Source: Sphingomonas sp. UBA4766 (GTDB lineage: Bacteria; Pseudomonadota; Alphaproteobacteria; Sphingomonadales; Sphingomonadaceae). From it: DNA of 9,921 nt. This document shows, one piece after another, positions 5,173 to 9,921 of this stretch (positions are counted from its first letter, which is position 1; the number at the start of each line of letters is the position of its first letter). The stretch spans positions 1-9,921 of the forward strand of contig DHHS01000037.1 of the NCBI GenBank assembly GCA_002403415.1. The letters are read 5' to 3'. The translations under genes and the position numbers were made by a program. The notes under the pieces were generated by a model. The model saw only the letters and a list, made by a program, of their open reading frames with translations, ran no database searches and was not told where the DNA came from.

Positions 5173-5597
5173 CCACTGACATCATCATCTACCACAACCC
5201 AGAATGCGGTACGTCACGCAACACGCTGGCGATGATCCGAAACGCGGGCATCGAGCCGCACGTCATCGAATATCTCAAGTCGCCGCCGTCGCGGGCGCTA
5301 CTCGTTCAGTTGATCGAGCGCGCCCACATACGTCCGCGTGATCTGCTGCGCGAAAAGGGCACGCCCTACGCCGAACTTGGCCTCGCCGATGAGAGCCTGA
5401 GCGACAACGACCTGATCGACGCGATGATGGCGCATCCGATTCTGATTAATCGTCCACTGGTCGTATCGCCGCTCGGCGTGAAGCTGTGCCGTCCGTCCGA
5501 AGCAGTGCTGGATTTGCTCCCCGCACCACAGCAAGGAGCATTTACCAAGGAAGATGGCGAACAGGTGATCGATGAGCGTGGCGAGCGGGTCGCTTGA
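5169..5597 (+). CDS. arsC: Arsenate reductase, glutaredoxin-linked type
   Basis: A 142-residue ArsC of the thioredoxin-fold, glutaredoxin/glutathione-dependent class, unrelated in fold to the ArsC before it. The catalytic Cys13 lies in YHNPECGTSRNTL. The three arginines that cradle arsenate in the E. coli enzyme (Arg60, Arg94, Arg107) are all present here one position later: Arg61 (LLREKGTPY), Arg95 (LINRPLVVS) and Arg108 (LCRPSE). Length is the same as the E. coli protein, within a residue or two. Translation appears to start at a GTG (5169) overlapping the previous stop as GTGA, so it probably depends on coupling. Having both ArsC types in one operon lets the cell draw electrons from two thiol systems. 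Confidence 0.95.
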   Translation: MTTDIIIYHNPECGTSRNTLAMIRNAGIEPHVIEYLKSPPSRALLVQLIERAHIRPRDLLREKGTPYAELGLADESLSDNDLIDAMMAHPILINRPLVVSPLGVKLCRPSEAVLDLLPAPQQGAFTKEDGEQVIDERGERVA

Positions 5598-6883
5598 TGC
5601 TTGTTGCATTGCTGATCTTCGTCGCGACGATCACGCTCGTCATTTGGCAGCCCAAAGGTCTCGGTATCGGCTGGAGCGCGATGGCTGGAGCGGTCGTGGC
5701 TCTGCTGCTGGGAGCCATCACGCTCGCCGATGTTCCGGTGGTGTGGGGCATTGTCTGGAACGCGACCGGCGCTTTCGTGGCGATCATCCTGATAAGCCTG
5801 ATCCTCGACGCGGCGGGCTTTTTCGAGTGGGCGGCGCTGCATGTGGCGCGCTGGGGTGGCGGCAATGGCAAGCGGCTGTTCTCGCTCGTCGTGCTCCTGG
5901 GCGCGGCAGTATCGTCGCTGTTCGCCAATGATGGTGCTGCGCTCATCCTGACGCCGATCGTCATCGCGATGCTTCGGGCGCTCGGCTATGGCACCAGGGC
6001 GACGCTGGCGTTCGTAATGGCGGCGGGGTTCATCGCCGACACCGCCAGCCTGCCGCTGGTGGTCTCCAACCTAGTCAACATCGTGTCGGCGGACTTCTTC
6101 AAGCTCGGGTTTGCCGAATACGCGCTGGTTATGGTGCCGGTCGATCTCGCCGCGATCGCCGCGACGTTGGCCGCGCTTCTTCTGTTCTTCGGCCGCGACA
6201 TTCCGGCAAACTACGATGTGGCGCAGCTGCGCGCTCCCGGCGAGGCGATCCGCGACCGCGCGACGTTTCGCGCGGGATGGGTTGTGCTGGCGCTGCTACT
6301 CGCCGGATTCTTCCTGCTCGAACCGCTCGGCGTTCCTGTCAGCGCGACCGCCGCGATCGGCGCGCTGGTGCTGATCGTGATTGCCGGTCGTGGCCATGTG
6401 ATCGAAACGGGCAAGGTCATTCGCGGTGCGCCGTGGCAGGTCGTCATTTTCTCGCTTGGCATGTATCTCGTCGTTTATGGCCTGAAGAATGCGGGGCTGA
6501 CGGATCACCTGGCGGTAGTGCTCGATCGCACGGCGCAAGGCGGCGTCTGGGCCGCAACTTTTGGCACCGGCATAATCGCGGCGCTGCTGTCGTCGATCAT
6601 GAACAATATGCCGACCGTGCTGGTCGGCGCGCTGTCGATCGACGCGACGCACGCAACGGGCGCAGCCAAGGAAGCGATGATCTACGCCAATGTCATCGGT
6701 TGCGATCTGGGGCCGAAAATCACGCCGATCGGATCGCTTGCGACACTACTTTGGCTGCACGTGCTCGGGCAGAAGGATGTGAAGATCGGCTTGGGCTATT
6801 ATTTCCGGGTCGGCATGACGCTGACGATCCCGATTCTGCTGGTGACGCTTGCCGCGCTGGCTTTGCGGATCAGCCTAGGCTGA
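5597..6883 (+). CDS. arsB: ArsB arsenite efflux transporter
   Basis: A 428-residue inner-membrane protein of the ArsB family, which extrudes As(III) and Sb(III) using the proton gradient. About a dozen hydrophobic segments are visible. Family landmarks are the LFANDGAALILTPIV segment (about 111-125), the VVSNLVN(I/V)VSADFF loop, LLSSIMNNMPTVL, and NVIGCDLGPKITPIGSLATLLWLHVL, whose cysteine corresponds to the conserved ArsB cysteine. Length matches the 429-residue E. coli protein. An ATG at 5597 overlaps the arsC stop by one base (TGATG); a TTG three bases upstream is possible but less likely. The Acr3 type of pump, more frequent in alphaproteobacteria, is excluded by these motifs. Confidence 0.96.
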   Translation: MLVALLIFVATITLVIWQPKGLGIGWSAMAGAVVALLLGAITLADVPVVWGIVWNATGAFVAIILISLILDAAGFFEWAALHVARWGGGNGKRLFSLVVLLGAAVSSLFANDGAALILTPIVIAMLRALGYGTRATLAFVMAAGFIADTASLPLVVSNLVNIVSADFFKLGFAEYALVMVPVDLAAIAATLAALLLFFGRDIPANYDVAQLRAPGEAIRDRATFRAGWVVLALLLAGFFLLEPLGVPVSATAAIGALVLIVIAGRGHVIETGKVIRGAPWQVVIFSLGMYLVVYGLKNAGLTDHLAVVLDRTAQGGVWAATFGTGIIAALLSSIMNNMPTVLVGALSIDATHATGAAKEAMIYANVIGCDLGPKITPIGSLATLLWLHVLGQKDVKIGLGYYFRVGMTLTIPILLVTLAALALRISLG

Positions 6884-7635
6884 TGCCGCTGCGCCATCTC
6901 ACGGACCCTGGCCATCTGCCCGCGCTCGATCGGCGCTATGCGATCGAGCGGCCCGGCCTCGGCCTAGGCGCGGGTGATCCGCCGCCCCGTATCCTGCTGC
7001 TCTACGGTAGCTTGCGCGAGCGCGCCTACTCGCGCCTATGTGTCGAGGAAGCTGCGCGTTTGCTGCAATTCTTCGGGTGCGAGACACGCATCTTCGACCC
7101 TTCGACGCTGCCACTGCCCGATCAGGTCGCTGGCGACGATCATCCCGCCGTCCATGAGCTGCGCGCGCTGTCGATGTGGTCGGAAGGCCATGTGTGGTGC
7201 TCGCCAGAACGCCACGGGCAAATTACCGGCATCATGAAGCTGCAAATCGACCATCTGCCGCTCTCGATGGGCGGGATGCGCCCGACCCAAGGCCGCACGC
7301 TCGCGGTGATGCAGGTGTCGGCCGGATCGCAATCGTTTAATAGCGTCAATACGCTGCGCCTGCTCGGTCGCTGGATGCGGATGGTCACGATCCCGAACCA
7401 GTCGAGTGTCGCCAAGGCTTTTCAGGAGTTCGATGAAGCCGGGCGCATGAGACCCTCCGCCTATTACGACCGGATCGTGGACGTGATGGAGGAGCTGGTC
7501 CGGTTCACGGTACTATTGCGCCCTCATGCGGCCCAGCTCGTCGATCGCTATTCCGAAAGGAAGGAAGCGAATCGGACTGTCGATCCTGCCGCCGATCTGT
7601 CGGCCATTGCGCTAGGCCAAGGCTGCGGTCGCTAA
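6883..7635 (+). CDS. arsH: ArsH NADPH-dependent FMN reductase
   Basis: The 250-residue cytoplasmic flavoprotein has the flavodoxin-like ArsH fold. The FMN phosphate loop is YGSLRERAYSR (41-51), and the block WSEGHVWCSPERHGQITGIMKLQIDHLPLS followed by RPTQGRTLAVMQVSAGSQSFNSVNTLRLLGRWMRM is highly characteristic. ArsH proteins oxidise trivalent methylated organoarsenicals to the pentavalent form and can reduce quinones or generate peroxide. The ATG at 6883 overlaps the arsB stop by one base with no Shine-Dalgarno, so translation probably depends on coupling. It closes the overlapping ars operon; 80 bases without obvious terminator follow before the next gene on the same strand. Confidence 0.96.
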   Translation: MPLRHLTDPGHLPALDRRYAIERPGLGLGAGDPPPRILLLYGSLRERAYSRLCVEEAARLLQFFGCETRIFDPSTLPLPDQVAGDDHPAVHELRALSMWSEGHVWCSPERHGQITGIMKLQIDHLPLSMGGMRPTQGRTLAVMQVSAGSQSFNSVNTLRLLGRWMRMVTIPNQSSVAKAFQEFDEAGRMRPSAYYDRIVDVMEELVRFTVLLRPHAAQLVDRYSERKEANRTVDPAADLSAIALGQGCGR

Positions 7636-7715
7636 TAACCCTGCCTTGCTCGTGTCGGCCTGGCTTTAGGTTGAACAGCCTGTCTCCACTACGAATATGC
7701 ACGTAAGGGGAGCGC

Positions 7716-8324
7716 ATGACCGAAGAAGGGTTCGATAAATTCGCGAATCTCGGCCTGCGCCGGGCGGTTCGCCTCGTGGCGCTCCTGAATCTCGCGTATT
7801 TCGGTTTCGAATTCGCGGTCGCCAAGGCGATCGGCTCTGTGTCGCTGTTTGCCGATTCTGTCGATTTTCTCGAAGATGCCTCGGTCAACCTGCTTATCCT
7901 TCTCGCCTTGGGCTGGTCCGTGCGGAGCCGCGCGCGCGTGGGCATGGGATTGGCCCTCATCCTGCTTGTGCCGGGACTCGCGACATTATGGACGGCTTGG
8001 ACGAAGTTCAACGTGCCGGTCGCCCCCGACCCAGTGCCGCTCACCCTAGCGGGCCTCGGTGCGCTTGCGGTCAATCTGACTTGCGCCTTTATGCTCGCCC
8101 GCCACCGCCACCATAGCGGCAGTCTTACCCGGGCAGCGTTCCTGTCAGCGCGCAATGATGCATTCGCCAATGTCGCCATCATCGCAACCGGACTTGTCAC
8201 GGCTGTGCTCTGGCATTCCGCGTGGCCCGACCTCATCGTCGGCCTCGCCATCGCGCTGATGAACGCCGATGCCGCGCGCGAAATCTGGGAGGCCGCGCGG
8301 GAGGAGCATCGCGCCTCGGCCTGA
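7716..8324 (+). CDS. Short CDF-type cation efflux protein lacking the C-terminal domain
   Basis: The 202-residue membrane protein resembles the transmembrane domain of cation diffusion facilitators. About five or six hydrophobic segments are visible (roughly 17-38, 40-66, 75-98, 108-128, 149-166, 170-182). The TM2 metal motif reads SLFADSVDFLEDA, giving Asp50-x3-Asp54 in place of the His/Asp-x3-Asp of zinc exporters. In TM5, SARNDAFANV keeps Asp148 but has Ser144 where YiiP has His. A His-rich loop RHRHH (129-133) precedes it. The roughly 80-100-residue cytoplasmic dimerisation domain of standard CDFs is missing, yet the gene looks intact, with AAGGGGAG before the ATG. Probably cotranscribed with ars or from its own weak promoter. 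The substrate is unknown; arsenic is unlikely on family grounds. Confidence 0.8.
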   Translation: MTEEGFDKFANLGLRRAVRLVALLNLAYFGFEFAVAKAIGSVSLFADSVDFLEDASVNLLILLALGWSVRSRARVGMGLALILLVPGLATLWTAWTKFNVPVAPDPVPLTLAGLGALAVNLTCAFMLARHRHHSGSLTRAAFLSARNDAFANVAIIATGLVTAVLWHSAWPDLIVGLAIALMNADAAREIWEAAREEHRASA

Positions 8325-8343
8325 TCCCTGCCTACGTTACCAA

Positions 8344-8372
8344 ATTTCGCCGCTGTCCTCATTTCGCCGCTG
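8344..8372. repeat. 12-bp tandem direct repeat
   Basis: ATTTCGCCGCTG occurs at 8344-8355 and again at 8361-8372, a period of 17 bases, just after the CDF stop codon and 15 bases before the right-hand recombination-like site. It lies in the 266-bp gap 8325-8590, in which I see no gene and no clear terminator despite convergent flanking genes. It may be an accessory protein-binding site or chance. Confidence 0.5.
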
Positions 8373-8386
8373 CCGCAACGTCACGC

Positions 8387-8412
8387 CGTCACGACACGGT
8401 CGTTTTCTGAAC
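8387..8412. other. Second, one-armed copy of the crossover-like site
   Basis: The right arm CGTTTTCTGAAC (8401-8412) matches the right arm of the site at 1997-2022 at 11 of 12 positions and follows the same GT core (8399-8400). The identical stretch is 14 bases (8396-8409 against 2006-2019), on the same strand. The left arm is unrelated (about 4 of 12). One shared and one different half-site is what a junction made by site-specific recombination looks like. It falls precisely in the gap between the ars-CDF block and the PepSY block. Confidence 0.4.
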
Positions 8413-8590
8413 ACGCCATCATCATTGCTCAGACACCCCATCGGCATCACGGCCACCGCCAAACCGCGCACGCCCGACGGACGCTATGCCCCAAATTGCA
8501 TCCTCGGGTCGCAGCGCATGAGGATCGACGTCGCCGCCGACGCTGCGGTCGAAATGGGCAACAACACTGCGGGCGCCGATCAACGAAACG

Positions 8591-9691
8591 TCACGAGCGA
8601 ACCTCCGTAAGGGCAGCGGCAGTTCCACGAGCACGCCGTGGTCGCCGCTGCTGCCGCCACATGATGAACCCTGTCAGCACCCACAGGCTGACCGACACGC
8701 CGATCAGCGAATAGATCAATCCCCCGATGGGGCCGATGATATAACCGCTGTGAACGGGGAACAGCCACGCGCGCACGCCACCGCCGCCGCTGGTCAGCCC
8801 GGTCGGATAGACGCCGATCACCCTGCCGTTCGCCGGATTGACGAGCACGTCGGTGCGCTTCAACCGATCGTCCATGAACGCGAACCAGTAATTTTTCGCG
8901 TGTGGTCCCGGCGGGCCGAAGGCCGCAAGATGCTCGTCACCAACCCGCTTGCGGGCAATCTCATAGGCCGTGTCGCCGCTGATCGCAGGGGCCGCGGTCG
9001 TCATGTCGGCATGATCGGCTATCCTCATGTTGCTCGTGAACACCGAGCGGCCCGACACCTTCTCCGCCCACGTCGTCAGGTTGAGCCATGTGCCGGTCGC
9101 CGAAACCGAAATGATGAAGAGGCTCGCTGCAAGTCCCGCCGTTCGGTGGATGCGGACTACCCCTTTCGCGTTTTTGCTCGTCGCTCGGGTGCGCCACCAT
9201 ATCACGAGGCCAAGACCACTGAAAATCATCACGCCGAGGCCGAGGATCGTCAGAATGATTTTGCCCGCCGTGCCGAAAATTAGCCATTTGTGCAGCGCGT
9301 CCGCCGTCCCCACCCAGCCCGACATCGAGGATTGTTCACGGATGATTCGCCCGTCGAACTGATCGATCATCATCATGCGCGACATATCGTGCTTCGTGGT
9401 ATCGCGTCCGCCCATGACGACGACCGCCGTGTTCGGCGACACCGCCGCAGGATACATCATGTGCGCAATCTGGAAGTCGGGTTTGTTGCGGCGGATCAGC
9501 GCGACGACCGAACCCGGTGCCATCGGCTCGCCGCGGGCATTGACCCGGTAGCCGCTAGGGTCGCTTGCCTGCATTAACCAGAACCGCTGCTGCGCGATCG
9601 CGCCCGTCAGTCCCTGGATGATGAAGAAGATGCCGAGCGTCAGCGCGAACCGCCGATGCCAGCGGCGCAATGTCAGGGTGGATATCCGCAT
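8591..9691 (-). CDS. PepSY-associated TM-helix membrane protein (putative metal/iron reductase-type)
   Basis: A 366-residue inner-membrane protein of the PepSY-TM family, often annotated as iron-uptake or ferric reductase factor. Four transmembrane helices are visible: about 14-35, 141-166, 183-203 and 317-345, separated by two periplasmic PepSY-like regions. Histidines near the membrane edges (His12 in RRWHRR, His134 in LHKWL, His182 in RIHRTAG, His314 in FPVHSGYIIG) are typical of the family and may bind heme. The start at 9691 is chosen because GGGGGAGA lies just upstream; an extension of 12 residues to 9727 lacks support. It follows a DUF305 gene on the same strand after 65 bases, and no TonB receptor is seen, so a role in copper or other metal handling is as likely as iron. 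Confidence 0.85.
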   Translation of the reverse strand: MRISTLTLRRWHRRFALTLGIFFIIQGLTGAIAQQRFWLMQASDPSGYRVNARGEPMAPGSVVALIRRNKPDFQIAHMMYPAAVSPNTAVVVMGGRDTTKHDMSRMMMIDQFDGRIIREQSSMSGWVGTADALHKWLIFGTAGKIILTILGLGVMIFSGLGLVIWWRTRATSKNAKGVVRIHRTAGLAASLFIISVSATGTWLNLTTWAEKVSGRSVFTSNMRIADHADMTTAAPAISGDTAYEIARKRVGDEHLAAFGPPGPHAKNYWFAFMDDRLKRTDVLVNPANGRVIGVYPTGLTSGGGGVRAWLFPVHSGYIIGPIGGLIYSLIGVSVSLWVLTGFIMWRQQRRPRRARGTAAALTEVRS

Positions 9692-9720
9692 GTTCTGTCT
9701 CCCCCGTTCAGAAGCTAATA

Positions 9721-9753
9721 CGGACAACTCTCATTACAAATCTTTTCTGTCCG
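9721..9753. repeat. Inverted repeat between the DUF305 and PepSY genes
   Basis: CGGACA (9721-9726) and TGTCCG (9748-9753) are perfect inverted 6-mers with a 21-base AT-rich spacer, filling most of the 65-base gap between the two minus-strand genes. It may be an operator or an mRNA stem affecting expression of the downstream PepSY gene. The loop is long and there is no T run, so it is not an intrinsic terminator. Confidence 0.3.
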
Positions 9754-9756
9754 CCT

Positions 9757-9921
9757 CTATCGCCGGTCGAGCATTGCTTTCATCTGGGCGATTTCGTCGC
9801 GCTGCGATTTGATGATGTTGGTGCATAGCGCCGCTACTTGGGGGTCGCGCAGTTTCGCCTGTTCGCACATCAGGATCGCTCCCGAATGATGTGGGATCAT
9901 TGAGCGCAAGAACGCGCTATC
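9757..9921 (-). CDS. DUF305 protein, C-terminal part (5' end outside the window)
   Basis: The last 54 codons of a DUF305 gene run from the window edge to a TAG at 9757-9759. The translated end contains the hallmark FLRSMIPHHSGAILMCEQA, then LCTNIIKSQRDEIAQMKAMLDRR. The family pattern is M-x2-HH-x-GA-x2-M followed by a helix with I-x-Q-x2-EI-x2-M, a four-helix ferritin-like fold. DUF305 proteins are usually exported and include the cyanobacterial copper-binding protein CopM. Methionines and the His pair are candidate metal ligands; the two Cys residues are extra. The N-terminus, including any signal peptide, lies beyond the window. It is on the same strand as the PepSY gene and probably in the same operon. 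Confidence 0.88.
   Translation of the reverse strand, partial: DSAFLRSMIPHHSGAILMCEQAKLRDPQVAALCTNIIKSQRDEIAQMKAMLDRR

Noticed and set aside
8411..8634. Open frames on both strands in the gap between the CDF and PepSY genes
   Set aside because: Neither translation is recognisable, no good Shine-Dalgarno was found, and the minus frame runs into the PepSY gene out of frame. A decayed gene fragment cannot be excluded.
9721..9753. Fur-box-like sequence upstream of the PepSY gene
   Set aside because: AATGAGA on the minus strand recalls one half of a Fur box, but the other half does not match, so no iron regulation is claimed.
1..9921. CRISPR arrays, tRNA or rRNA genes, replication origin
   Set aside because: No regularly spaced repeats, no cloverleaf-like stretch, no iterons and no replication genes were seen.

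Overview
The window is GC-rich with strong G/C preference at third codon positions. Its protein families (Pit with DUF47, a Trx-type plus a Grx-type ArsC, ArsB, ArsH, a PepSY membrane protein, DUF305) suggest an alphaproteobacterium, most likely a sphingomonad. Mixing a toxin-antitoxin locus, a serine recombinase and metal-resistance genes is typical of an accessory region (plasmid, integrative element or island). The taxon is inferred from protein flavour and base composition, not from a marker gene.

Layout, left to right. (1) 1-335: no convincing gene; one strong GC-rich hairpin at 87-116. (2) 336-1320, plus strand: a HigB/Gp49-like toxin, a HigA-like XRE antitoxin and a second, different HigA-like XRE protein, each overlapping the next by an ATGA. 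(3) 1284-1898, minus strand: a Hin/resolvase-type small serine recombinase whose 3' end overlaps the third TA gene. About 100 bp upstream of it lies a 26-bp site built like a recombinase crossover site: two 12-bp arms around a GT core. (4) 2043-3682, minus strand: a Pit phosphate transporter and its DUF47/PhoU-like partner. (5) 3856-4239, plus strand: a small unrecognised secreted protein with four cysteines, divergent from the Pit pair. (6) 4298-7635, plus strand: a compact arsenic operon arsR-arsC(Trx type)-arsC(Grx type)-arsB-arsH in which every junction overlaps by 1 or 4 bp. (7) 7716-8324: a short CDF-type cation transporter lacking the usual C-terminal domain. (8) 8325-8590: intergenic, holding a 12-bp tandem repeat and a second partial copy (right arm plus GT core) of the crossover-like site. 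(9) 8591-9921, minus strand: a PepSY-TM membrane protein preceded by the C-terminal end of a DUF305 protein cut by the window edge.

How the genes work together. Pit admits phosphate and, by family precedent, arsenate. The two ArsC enzymes reduce arsenate using thioredoxin or glutaredoxin/glutathione. ArsB extrudes arsenite, ArsH handles organoarsenicals or redox stress, and ArsR senses As(III) and represses the operon. The most interesting structural observation is that the Pit-ars-CDF block (about 6.4 kb) is bracketed by two directly oriented copies of one motif, beside a serine recombinase gene. This raises the possibility of a site-specifically mobile arsenic cassette; it is an inference that remains untested.
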